Shown here: positions 44,083 to 51,801 of the stretch, in pieces
How positions within the stretch are numbered: position 1 is the first letter of the stretch
How the letters are laid out: each line of letters opens with the position of its first letter
NCBI GenBank assembly: GCA_018241225.1
Contig: JAFEEG010000020.1
Span: 93,366 to 157,365, forward strand
DNA length: 64,000 bases
Direction of reading: 5' to 3'
Origin: Pseudomonadota bacterium
GTDB taxonomy: Bacteria; Pseudomonadota; Gammaproteobacteria; Burkholderiales; Burkholderiaceae_C
Translations under genes and position numbers: made by a program
Notes under the pieces: model-generated
What the model saw: only the letters and a program-made list of their open reading frames with translations
What the model was told of the DNA's origin: nothing
The model's database searches: none

Positions 44083-44667
44083 TCAGCCCAGTGGCCTGGC
44101 CTGGATCACCTGCCCCGCATGCACGAAGTTGCCCGCGCCCAGGTGATGGATGGTCTGCAGTGCCCGGTTGTCGTCGCGAAACGACCAGCGCCCGCGCTGG
44201 AACACGCGCTCGTCGGCGGCTGCCGACACGACTTCGCCGAAGCAGGTGTCGTAGGCGTCCTCGGTGTGCGCTTCGGGAATCCAGCGGCACTCCATCCAGG
44301 CTGCGCAGCCGGCTTCGAGCACCGGCAGGCCCAGCACGGGGCCGGTAGATGCATCGATGCGGTAGTGCGAGAACTTGTCGCCATCGCGCCCCGTGCCGTT
44401 GCCCACGGCATAGGCGAGATCGGCCAGCGCCGCGCCGGGAATGCAGATGCCGAAGGCACCGCTGTCTTTCACCAGTTCGCGCGTGAAGGTCTTCTTGTCG
44501 ATGACGATGGCAATGCGCGGCGGCGTGAACTCCACCGGCATCGACCACGCGGCGGCCATGATGTTGCGACGGCTGCCATCCTTGCTGCGGCTGGTGACCA
44601 GCACCGTGGGGCCGTGGTTGATGAGGCGGCTGGCGTGTTCGAGGGCGACGGGGTGGAAGTGGGTCAC
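44083..44667 (-). CDS. Flavin reductase-like FMN-binding protein
   Basis: A 194-residue protein of the flavin reductase split-barrel family. The start has a HASRLINHGPTVLVTSRSKDG strand pair, then NIMAAAWSMPVEFTPPRIAIVI, the classic FMN-binding segment, followed by SGAFGICIPG. Members reduce flavin with NAD(P)H or act as flavoproteins of unknown substrate. It stands between tagJ and the toxin-antitoxin genes, is not part of any known T6SS, and appears to be a passenger with that pair in a break of the cluster. Confidence 0.9.
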   Translation of the reverse strand: MTHFHPVALEHASRLINHGPTVLVTSRSKDGSRRNIMAAAWSMPVEFTPPRIAIVIDKKTFTRELVKDSGAFGICIPGAALADLAYAVGNGTGRDGDKFSHYRIDASTGPVLGLPVLEAGCAAWMECRWIPEAHTEDAYDTCFGEVVSAAADERVFQRGRWSFRDDNRALQTIHHLGAGNFVHAGQVIQARPLG

Positions 44668-44717
44668 TGATGTTCGAGCGGTATTGCGGACTGGCAGAGG
44701 TATACCAAGATTGCAGT

Positions 44718-44767
44718 TTGCAGGCCGTGTTGCCGCTCGCTACACTGAGATTAATCTGGATATTAAT
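44718..44767 (+). promoter_or_regulatory. Promoter and paired ATTAAT operator of the toxin-antitoxin operon
   Basis: TTGCAG (44718-44723), a 17-base spacer and TACACT (44741-44746) form a promoter. Two copies of the self-palindromic ATTAAT (44750-44755 and 44762-44767) lie just downstream, 12 bases apart, near the expected transcription start. AT-rich direct sites one helical turn apart suit binding by the antitoxin or toxin-antitoxin complex. Confidence 0.55.
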
Positions 44768-44773
44768 GAATAC

Positions 44774-45073
44774 ATGCAAATGGCTTTGCAAACATCAGAT
44801 ATCGTTCCCATCAGCGAGGCACGGGCAAGGCTGACCGAACTCGCCGAAGACGTGGTGGGCAAGGGTTCGGAAAAGGTCCTGACCAAGAACGGCGCGAGCT
44901 ATGTCGCCCTCGTCGATGCCCGCCGGCTGGACTACTACCACGCGCTGGAAGCGGAGCACGTCAACCTGGTGCTGGCCGAGGAAGCGATCACCGGATTGAA
45001 GGAAGCCTTGGCCGGCCGTTTCGTCTCTGACGAGGAGCTGGACCAGGCACTAGGCGCCCAACCCACGCGATGA
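44774..45073 (+). CDS. Type II antitoxin, Phd/YefM-like
   Basis: A 99-residue protein from ATG 44774 (an ATG at 44780 is also possible). The N terminus VPISEARARLTELAEDV and KVLTKNGASYVALVDARRLD are the Phd/YefM DNA-binding fold. The acidic C-terminal helix with EEAITGLKEALAGRFVSDEEL would wrap the toxin. It overlaps the toxin start by 4 bases (ATGA) and is preceded by its own promoter and a paired AT-rich site, so autoregulation is likely. Confidence 0.88.
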   Translation: MQMALQTSDIVPISEARARLTELAEDVVGKGSEKVLTKNGASYVALVDARRLDYYHALEAEHVNLVLAEEAITGLKEALAGRFVSDEELDQALGAQPTR

Positions 45074-45453
45074 GCATCCCGGTCAATGCGCGCGTTCGGG
45101 CGGTCCCCAACTTCCTGGACTGTCTGAAAGCAGCCCGACGCTTCATGGCGCAACAGGATGAAGCAACGGCCCCCTCGCGCTTCGCGAAGCTGCAAGCCGA
45201 ATTGATCAAGGCTCGATCACTGTTGTCCTTTTCGCCCTCCAGCGGGCGGCCCGCCCGCTTTCTCGATGCCAAGTCGGGCTGGGGCAGGTTTCAGGCCGAA
45301 ACTGCAATGAACCTTGCAAAGGAACTGGGCACACCCGAACTGCGCGAACTCGTTCTGGCTCGCCACGTCGTGCTGTATGCCCACTCGGAGCAAGAGGTTG
45401 TGCTGCTTTCGTTGCGGCACGAACGCCAGCTTGCCTACCAAGTGACTTCGTAG
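45070..45453 (+). CDS. Type II toxin, RelE/ParE-like
   Basis: A 127-residue small protein coupled to the antitoxin. The C-terminal half shows the RelE-fold strand pattern: LRELVLARHVVLYAHSEQEVVLLSLRHERQLAY, given here in two parts (ELRELVLARHVVLYA, then EVVLLSLRHERQLAY). The N-terminal 60 residues are longer than in typical members. RelE toxins cut mRNA on ribosomes and ParE toxins poison gyrase; which applies cannot be told. It converges with the Hcp-like gene, with a 13-base gap. Confidence 0.82.
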   Translation: MSIPVNARVRAVPNFLDCLKAARRFMAQQDEATAPSRFAKLQAELIKARSLLSFSPSSGRPARFLDAKSGWGRFQAETAMNLAKELGTPELRELVLARHVVLYAHSEQEVVLLSLRHERQLAYQVTS

Positions 45454-45466
45454 CAGGCCCAACGAA

Positions 45467-46024
45467 CTAGGTGTTGGTCAACGTACAAGTGCGCACCGCC
45501 CCCCGCAACCCACTTTGCTGCTGCGGCGCCGACTTCAGCTCCAGCTTGCGCGGCATGAAGTAGATGATCTCGCAAGGCCGGCGCGGGTTGCCGCCGGTGA
45601 GCATGCAATGGGTGGTGATGCGCGCACCCTCCAGCACGAGCTCCAGCGTGGCCTGCTGCTCCTTCGAGCTGTCGCCGCTGGCCTTGAACACCGACACCTG
45701 CACCTTCAGGTCGTTCTCCTGGTTCTTCAGCAGGCTGGCAATGGAGGCGGTGGCCGCGTCGCACTCGCGCACCACGATCAGCGAACTCAGGCGCACCTGG
45801 CCCTTGCTCGCACCGGGCGGCGTCTGCACTTCGGCCAGGTACGAATAGCCGGCGATGTTCATGCGCTGCTTGCCATCCTCGAAGCCGCGCTTGGATTCGC
45901 CCTCCACCGCGTTGCCCTTGCTCTCGATCAGCATCAGGAAGTCGTTGCTCGATTCGCCCGACATGTGGTCGAGCAGGCGCAGCGCCTCGTCGGGGTCCAG
46001 GGTTCCGTCCAGTCTCCAGCTCAT
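45467..46024 (-). CDS. Probable second Hcp-family protein
   Basis: A 185-residue protein whose strand order resembles Hcp: FLMLIESKGNAVEGES, then GFEDGKQRMNIAGYSYLAEV, a VRLSSLIVVRECDAATASIASLLKN block in the place of the Hcp 'D-x-S-s-p-x-L' helix, VQVSVFKASGD, LELVLEGARITTH and EIIYFMPRKLELK. It is divergent from the main Hcp at 20.1 kb, with which I see no close identity. It starts 36 bases after the caspase-like gene ends in the same direction. It could be a tube variant, a carrier Hcp or a structural homologue with another role. The assignment is pattern-based. Confidence 0.6.
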   Translation of the reverse strand: MSWRLDGTLDPDEALRLLDHMSGESSNDFLMLIESKGNAVEGESKRGFEDGKQRMNIAGYSYLAEVQTPPGASKGQVRLSSLIVVRECDAATASIASLLKNQENDLKVQVSVFKASGDSSKEQQATLELVLEGARITTHCMLTGGNPRRPCEIIYFMPRKLELKSAPQQQSGLRGAVRTCTLTNT

Positions 46025-46060
46025 GGCTGCTCCTTCATCATCGATGGTCGTTGTCTTGCA

Positions 46061-48094
46061 TCAGCCGCCCGGCCAGGCCAGCAGGGCGCTGTAGACCTGC
46101 CGCTGGCGCTCGGGCTGCAGCGCGCCGCGCACGCGCACGTCGGCCAGCGCAGCCTCGGGCGGCGAGGCGCCGAACAATCGCGGTGCGCTGAAAGGCGCGG
46201 CCGGCGCCGCCAGCACCAGCAGGCGGCCTCCGCGCTGCGCCGTCAGCCACGGCAGCTCGAAGCGCTCGTGCGCGGGCTGCTCGCGCGTGCCGCGCTCGAA
46301 GCGGTTGGTCTCGCTGATGGCTGGCGGGTACACCTGCCGGATGGCCCCGTTGGCTTCCACCCCCACCACCACCAGGTCCACCGACTGGCCGCTGCCGTTG
46401 CGCACCACCAGCACGCCGCGCTCGCCCTCGGCCAGCGCGGGTTGCGACCTGGCATCGGCGGCAGGCACGCTGCGCACCAGCTTGTCGCCCGCCCAGGTTT
46501 CCAGCGTGGCGTCGAAGCCGTCGAGCCGCCCGCCCTGCGCCAGCTGGTCCAGCCGTGCGAACCACTTGAGCTGCGCCAGCGCCAGCAATTGCTGGCGCAG
46601 CGCCTGCGCGTTGGGCGGCGCATAGGGCTTGCCGCTTTCGTTGACCAGTGCCGCCAACTCGGGCGAGAGGATCTCCAGCGCCGGTTGCCCGCCCCGGTCG
46701 AGCACCCGCACATCCGCGTCGCCGCTGCGCAGGACTCGGATGGCTGCCGGGTAGGCCAGGCTGAGCCCCGAGGGCACGCCCGCGCCTGGCGCCAGTTGCA
46801 CCCGCAACACCACCGAAGGTGGCTCGTCCAGCGGCGCCACGGTCCACAAGGCAGCACTGTTCTGCTCGGCCAGCGCGGCAGGCACGGCCGTTCGGGCGCT
46901 GGCCAGGTCCACCTGCTCCAGCCGGGTGACGCTGGTGCGCTGCGTGCCATCGGCCAGCGTGGCCACCACGCGCACTTCCTGCTGCGGCTCCAGCCCGTCG
47001 AGCTGGCCCACGCTCAGGGTGAGCTGCGAGCCGGCCCGTCGCGCCGGCCAGGCCGGGCGGGTGGACTGCGGCGCGACGCTGGCGGCGAACAGCGGCGCGT
47101 CCAGGTTGCCCTCGGCCACCGGTGAAGGCAGCTCGCGCTGCGGATAGCGTGCTTCCAGCTCGGTGATGACCGGCGCGTACAGCGACACGACCTCGTTGAA
47201 CAAGTCCCGGAAGCTGGCCGGCTTGCGCCCCATGGCCTCGGCCACCGCCCAGGTCAGCAAGCCCTGCGGCCGCGCGCCGCGGTCGCCGCGCGGAAGGCGC
47301 AACTCGGGCGTGACCTGATGACTCTCGGAGGCGAAGAAGGCCACGTAGCGCGCACGCGGCACCGGTGGTTGCGGCGGCGCAGACATGTCGACCGAAGCCT
47401 CACTCGAAGCAGCAGAAGCACTGGCCGCCACCAGCTGGTCGGCCTGGATGCCGCGAAAGCGCACCTCGTCGTCCGGCGGCTGCGCCGTTGCGGCAGCGCC
47501 GCCCGAGCGCGCAACGCCGCGCGTCATCGACGTGGCCGAGCAGGTGTCGAACACCGACCACACGAACACCCCCTTGGCCATGAAGGCGCGGATCCAGCCG
47601 TCGAAGTCCACGTCGCGCAGGCTGCCGGCCAGCGGCACATTGGCGCCGCCGCCGCTGGGCGCCAGCCGCGCGTCACGCGCCAGGAAGTTCTCGGCCAGGC
47701 CATCGGGCTCGGCATAGGCCTTGGTCGAATCGCGCACGCGGGTACCGTGGCCGGAAAAGTACAGCAGCACGAAGTCGCCACTTTGCGAGCGGGCCAGCAG
47801 CCGCTGCAGCGCGTCGCGGATCTGGCGCGAATCGGGCAGGGCGGCGCCGCTCACGCCATCGGCCAGCACCGTGACGTCGGCCGCGGCGAAGCCCTGCTGT
47901 TGCAGCACCTGCCGCATCAGGATCACATCGTTGCGCGGCGCCGAAAGCCATAGCGAGGACGGCTGGTTGGCCAGCTCCGAGACCCCCACCAGCAAGGCCC
48001 GCTGCGCCGCATGGGCCGGCGGCGCAAGGCACAGCGCCAGCGGCCCCAGCAAGGCTGCCAGCACGATGGCAATGCGGCGCAGGAAGGTGCACAT
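46061..48094 (-). CDS. Exported caspase-fold (C14) peptidase-like protein
   Basis: A 677-residue protein with a signal peptide (1-29, ending AHA). A caspase-like domain follows (about 31-300) with catalytic His116 in YFSGHGTR and Cys185 in VFDTCSATS, both present, so activity is plausible. The C-terminal 370 residues hold strands such as QLTLSVGQLDGLEPQQEVRV. A final domain resembles DUF4384 in order (VDLVVVGVEANGAIRQVYPP, then GGRLLVLAAPAAPF). Its export puts it in the periplasm. It begins 2 bases after the single-pass membrane protein gene and is followed by the Hcp-like gene. Proteolytic target unknown. Confidence 0.8.
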   Translation of the reverse strand: MCTFLRRIAIVLAALLGPLALCLAPPAHAAQRALLVGVSELANQPSSLWLSAPRNDVILMRQVLQQQGFAAADVTVLADGVSGAALPDSRQIRDALQRLLARSQSGDFVLLYFSGHGTRVRDSTKAYAEPDGLAENFLARDARLAPSGGGANVPLAGSLRDVDFDGWIRAFMAKGVFVWSVFDTCSATSMTRGVARSGGAAATAQPPDDEVRFRGIQADQLVAASASAASSEASVDMSAPPQPPVPRARYVAFFASESHQVTPELRLPRGDRGARPQGLLTWAVAEAMGRKPASFRDLFNEVVSLYAPVITELEARYPQRELPSPVAEGNLDAPLFAASVAPQSTRPAWPARRAGSQLTLSVGQLDGLEPQQEVRVVATLADGTQRTSVTRLEQVDLASARTAVPAALAEQNSAALWTVAPLDEPPSVVLRVQLAPGAGVPSGLSLAYPAAIRVLRSGDADVRVLDRGGQPALEILSPELAALVNESGKPYAPPNAQALRQQLLALAQLKWFARLDQLAQGGRLDGFDATLETWAGDKLVRSVPAADARSQPALAEGERGVLVVRNGSGQSVDLVVVGVEANGAIRQVYPPAISETNRFERGTREQPAHERFELPWLTAQRGGRLLVLAAPAAPFSAPRLFGASPPEAALADVRVRGALQPERQRQVYSALLAWPGG

Positions 48095-48096
48095 GG

Positions 48097-49227
48097 CTAG
48101 GGCGGCCCGACCGACGCCACCAGCGGCGAGGCCGACAGCGCGGTGGTGCTTTCGTTCACATCGGGCACCCGCAGGTACCAGGTGCCCTTGTCGTCGGGGC
48201 CGGCCACCACGTCGGCGTCGATGGAGCGCAGCAGCTGCATCGACTGGCGCACGGTCACCTCCGGCTTCCACACCACGCCCAGGTCGGCCGTCGCGCCGGC
48301 CGGCGCCACCGGCACCGAGCGAAAGCGCACTTCCTCCTCGTCCTGCGCGGCGTCGCGCCCGCCCAGCAACGCCACGTTCTGCACCACCACCACCAGCGCC
48401 AGCAAGGCCAGCGCCGGGCGGGCCCAGGCATCGGCGGCAAACCAGCGCCGCAGGCGGCCCAGCACGCCTTGGCCGGCCTGGCCCGCAGGTGTCGCCGGCG
48501 CGTTGGGTGTCTGCTGGGCCAGTACCGCAGGGGGCGCGGCCGGCACGCTGGCGCTCAGGCGCGCCGCCGCATCGCGGTACAGCTGCTGGTACTGGCTGCG
48601 CACGTCGTCCTGGCCCAGCGGGGTGCCGGAGAGCACCGTGAAATGCCCGCCACCCACGGTGCGCAGGGCGATGTGCCCTGGCTCGGGCTCGATGGTCAGG
48701 GGCGTGCCGTTCACATACTCGTCGTGGACCGCGCGGATGGCCGCCAACCGCGTGGCCGACACCTCGCCCTGCACCCGCGCCACCTGCTGCGGCGTGGGCG
48801 CCAGGATCACCTGGTTCCAGGCCTGGACCAGGCCGAACAGCGGCTCGAACGGCTCGTCGGTGGGCTCCAGCAGCACGTCGTGCGCACTGGCCCAGTCGGC
48901 CTCGCCGGCCGCCATGTAGCCCTGCCAGCGCACGCCCTGGCCGCCGCCCTCGGGCAGCTTGCGGTCCAGCAGCACACCCAGCAGGTGCCCCTCGTGCAGC
49001 ACGCTGACGATGCGCCCCGGCTCCCAGCGCGCGTTGAAGTTGCGAGCCGACAGCACCTGGCGGCGCCGCGCCAGTTCGGCCAGCGGCAGCTGCAGGTCGA
49101 TGTCGACGTCCCGCATGCCCTGCGCAGTCGGCGCACCATCCGCGTCGGGCCGCGCCGCGGGCGGGGCCCCGCCGGGCTCCAGGTGGCTACGGATGACGCT
49201 GAGCGGGGGCCATAGTTCGATGGGCAT
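48097..49227 (-). CDS. Single-pass membrane protein of unknown function, partner candidate of the sigma-like protein
   Basis: A 376-residue protein with a large N-terminal soluble part. This contains a VDIDLQLPLAELARRRQ segment, LHEGHLLGVLLDRKLPEGG and a helical AWNQVILAP region. A Pro/Ala linker follows, then one transmembrane segment at about 268-287 (ALALLALVVVVQNVALL), then about 80 residues on the other side with VTVRQSMQLLRSIDADVVAGP and a final WYLRVPDVNE. The layout, with a cytoplasmic head, one helix and a small outside domain, is like that of membrane anti-sigma factors, and it lies 15 bases downstream of the sigma-like gene. I found no zinc-binding HxxxCxxC motif. The partnership is an inference. 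Confidence 0.72.
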   Translation of the reverse strand: MPIELWPPLSVIRSHLEPGGAPPAARPDADGAPTAQGMRDVDIDLQLPLAELARRRQVLSARNFNARWEPGRIVSVLHEGHLLGVLLDRKLPEGGGQGVRWQGYMAAGEADWASAHDVLLEPTDEPFEPLFGLVQAWNQVILAPTPQQVARVQGEVSATRLAAIRAVHDEYVNGTPLTIEPEPGHIALRTVGGGHFTVLSGTPLGQDDVRSQYQQLYRDAAARLSASVPAAPPAVLAQQTPNAPATPAGQAGQGVLGRLRRWFAADAWARPALALLALVVVVQNVALLGGRDAAQDEEEVRFRSVPVAPAGATADLGVVWKPEVTVRQSMQLLRSIDADVVAGPDDKGTWYLRVPDVNESTTALSASPLVASVGPP

Positions 49228-49242
49228 AAATATCCTGTGCTG

Positions 49243-50019
49243 TCAGGCGTAAGACGCTTCAGCGCCCAGGATTTTGAAAACCCGCAGGATCGCGGCCATG
49301 TTGTCCGCCGCGATGGCAATGCCCAGTGTGTGCTGGATCCAGCTGCCCAGCAGGGTCTTGGCGTAGTCCGCCGGCAGCCCTTCGCGCTTGTGCACCAGCC
49401 CCAGCCGCCCGGCCCGGTAGTGGTAGGAGGCAATGGCGTGGCGCGAGGCCACGCCAGACAAGCCGCCGGCCGCCTCGCGCCCGAAGCCTTCGCACAGCAG
49501 CAGCCGCTCGGGTTCGGGCAAGGCGGCGATGAAGGCGCGCGCCAGGCCCTGCACCTTGGCGTCGGACAGGCCGTGCTCGGCCAGGCAGTCGTCGTCGGGC
49601 GCGGCCTGGCTGCCCAGTTGCGCATCGAGCTGCGCCTCGCTCACCTGCTCGCCGATGGACAGCTTGCGCCGGAAGCTGCTGGCGCGGGTGCAGTCGATGA
49701 GATAGCGACGGAAGTACGCACACAGCGCAAAGGCGGTGGAAGGGGCGCTGCCTGCACTGTTCTCGGTGGCGGGCGGCGGGGCTGCTTCATCGCACTCGTC
49801 GGGGTCGGCATCCAGGCGCAGCACCTTCACATAGATGAACTGCGCCACCAGTTCCTGCCGGCTTTCGCCCAGCACCTTGAGCTCCGGCGGGCTGCACGAG
49901 CGCAGCGCATCGCCCACGATGGCGTACATGCGGCCCATCTCGTCGGGCGAGAGCTGCTGGCGGCGCCGCCACAGGCGCACGAGCTCAGTGCTTTCGCCGG
50001 AGGACAGGGTGTCTTGCAT
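49243..50019 (-). CDS. Divergent sigma-70/ECF-like factor in the T6SS locus
   Basis: A 258-residue protein. A stretch near residues 95-125 (FALCAYFRRYLIDCTRASSF) recalls sigma region 2. After an acidic linker, residues about 160-210 (FIAALPEPERLLLCEGFGRE ... GVASRHAIASYHYRAGRLGL) recall a region 4 helix-turn-helix. An acidic DPDECDEAAPPP insert precedes region 2. The protein is longer than a minimal ECF factor and far from consensus. It stands between an MltA-type gene and a single-pass membrane protein, two genes from a Ser/Thr kinase; in Xanthomonas an ECF factor with such a kinase controls a T6SS. Call is moderate. Confidence 0.62.
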   Translation of the reverse strand: MQDTLSSGESTELVRLWRRRQQLSPDEMGRMYAIVGDALRSCSPPELKVLGESRQELVAQFIYVKVLRLDADPDECDEAAPPPATENSAGSAPSTAFALCAYFRRYLIDCTRASSFRRKLSIGEQVSEAQLDAQLGSQAAPDDDCLAEHGLSDAKVQGLARAFIAALPEPERLLLCEGFGREAAGGLSGVASRHAIASYHYRAGRLGLVHKREGLPADYAKTLLGSWIQHTLGIAIAADNMAAILRVFKILGAEASYA

Positions 50020-50040
50020 GGCTCGCTCGCCCTGGTCGCG

Positions 50041-51729
50041 CTAGTCGTCGACGCAGGAGCCTTCCTCGGGCACCAGGCACTGGGGCAGGTCCGCGCCCAC
50101 CGCCCCGCCGCGCGTGCGCACGGTGCTCGATGCCGCCGCCGCCACCGGCAGGCCGCGCGGCAGCAAGATCCACAGCTGGCCGCGCTCCTTCATGCGGCGT
50201 GCCTGCGTGGCGGCCTGCTGGCCATTGCCGAAGAAGTAGTCGGCCCGCACCGCGCCGCGAATGGCGCCGCCCGTGTCCTGCGCCACCGTCAGGCGCTGCA
50301 GCGGCGTGCCGGTGCCCGGCTGCTTGGTAGAGACGAACACCGGGTAGCCCAGCGGCGTGCTGCGCGGATCCACCGCGATCGAGCGGCCCGGCTGCAGCGG
50401 CACGCCAAAGGCGCCCACCGGCCCGCCGGCATCGGAAGAAGCCGATTCCTTGAAGAACACGTAGCTCGGGTCCTTGATGCCGCTGCCGGTGACGGCGCCC
50501 GCGGGCTTGCGTCCCGGCACCACCACGGCGCCGCTGCTTTCGGGCCGCGCCAGGGTGAAGCCGCGCACGCGCACCACGCTGGTGTCGACCACGTCGTCGT
50601 CACCCACGTCGTCCGGGTCCAGTTCGATGGCGCCGCCGCGCGTGCGCACGGCCGTCTCGGCCTTGCCCTGCTTGTTCTGCGCGAGCGTGGGACGGAAGGG
50701 CTGGCCGTTCTGCTCGGCATAGGCCACGCGCACGATCTCGCCGTTGGGCAGGCGGATGCGGCCCGACCCCTGGATCTGCATCTCGTACAGCGCGGTGGCG
50801 CTGCTCACGAATGCCAGCACCTTGGCATTGGGCGCGCCGCGCGTCTCGATCTCCTCACGCGTGTAGTAGGGCAGCAGGCGCCGCCCGTCGATGCGCAGGC
50901 GGATCTTGCGGTCCAGCGTGTCGCGGGTGATGGTGGAGGTGTCCAGCGCATAGAGACCCGGTGCACCCATGTCGCGCGTGGACAGGCCCGTCTGCACCGT
51001 CACCTGCCGGCCCTGCACGCGCGCCGCCACGGTGCCGTCGCCCGGCGGCAGCTTGCGGGCGTCCAGGAACAGCATGTCCTCCGGCTGGCCGTACACCGGG
51101 TAGATATAAGGCGGCGCGTAGTTGCGGCTGCCCTGGATCTCGGGCTCGAAGTAGCCGGTGACGACGCCGTCCGGCCGGCGGTCGTCGTCGCGGATCTGGT
51201 AGGCCGAGAACTCGCTCTCGAAGAAGTTGCGGATGGCCGCGTTGCTCTTGCCGTCCACGCCACGCGCCCTGTCGCACACCTGGCGCCATTCGTTGCCGCG
51301 GCCGGTGAGCACCTTGCAGCTTCCCAGGAAGGCCGGCCAGGTTTCCGAGAAGTCGTCGCGCACCCAGCCCGGCACCGCATCGAAGCCCACCGAGGTGTAG
51401 GTGGCCAGTTGCGTCGAGAAGGTGCGCGACTGGCCGGCCACGCTGCTGCCCAGCGTGGGCGCGCCGCCGCCACCGGCAGGACGTGCGCCGCCAGAAGATG
51501 AAGAAGACGCCGGCGTGCCGCCCAGTTGAATGGGCGCGGCCGGCGCCGCCGGTGCGGCGGCGGGCGCGGACGCAACCCCCGCGGTACTCACCACCGGCTG
51601 CGACGATGAGGAAGTGGGGGCGGATGGCGGGTTCGCGCACCCGGCCAGTGCCAGCGCCGCGAGCCCGGCGAACAGCCGGGTCAACGCCAGGGGCTCGAAG
51701 TGATTGCTGCTGCTATTGCAAGATTTCAT
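50041..51729 (-). CDS. MltA-type lytic transglycosylase lipoprotein with an inserted segment
   Basis: A 562-residue precursor from ATG 51729, with GGGAG seven bases upstream. The lipobox LALAGC (Cys31) is followed by a Ser/Ala/Pro-rich tether. The MltA domain shows TGYFEPEIQGSR, LPYYTREEIETRG, EMQIQGSGRIRLPNGE and YVFFKE, then the 3D-type end RSIAVDPRSTPLGYPVF and AQDTGGAIRGAVRADYFFG with the catalytic Asp. Between NGQPFRP and PSYVFF the usual helical stretch is altered by an acidic DPDDVGDDDVVD segment with VRTRGGA, a motif repeated at the C terminus. It cleaves peptidoglycan and may open space for the T6SS or be a general enzyme captured here. Confidence 0.88.
   Translation of the reverse strand: MKSCNSSSNHFEPLALTRLFAGLAALALAGCANPPSAPTSSSSQPVVSTAGVASAPAAAPAAPAAPIQLGGTPASSSSSGGARPAGGGGAPTLGSSVAGQSRTFSTQLATYTSVGFDAVPGWVRDDFSETWPAFLGSCKVLTGRGNEWRQVCDRARGVDGKSNAAIRNFFESEFSAYQIRDDDRRPDGVVTGYFEPEIQGSRNYAPPYIYPVYGQPEDMLFLDARKLPPGDGTVAARVQGRQVTVQTGLSTRDMGAPGLYALDTSTITRDTLDRKIRLRIDGRRLLPYYTREEIETRGAPNAKVLAFVSSATALYEMQIQGSGRIRLPNGEIVRVAYAEQNGQPFRPTLAQNKQGKAETAVRTRGGAIELDPDDVGDDDVVDTSVVRVRGFTLARPESSGAVVVPGRKPAGAVTGSGIKDPSYVFFKESASSDAGGPVGAFGVPLQPGRSIAVDPRSTPLGYPVFVSTKQPGTGTPLQRLTVAQDTGGAIRGAVRADYFFGNGQQAATQARRMKERGQLWILLPRGLPVAAAASSTVRTRGGAVGADLPQCLVPEEGSCVDD
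50105..50651. repeat. Two copies of a 19-base direct repeat inside the MltA gene
   Basis: The same 19 bases occur at 50105-50123 and 50633-50651, encoding V-R-T-R-G-G in the C-terminal tail and in the inserted segment. Between them VVRVRGF gives a weaker third likeness. The range spans both copies and the DNA between them; the pair suggests local duplication within the gene. Confidence 0.6.
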
Positions 51730-51801
51730 TTTTTGACTCCCGAACAAAAGGCATGCGCCGACGCTGGAATGAGGAAAGGAAAAGTTCCAGCAGGCAGACG
51801 A

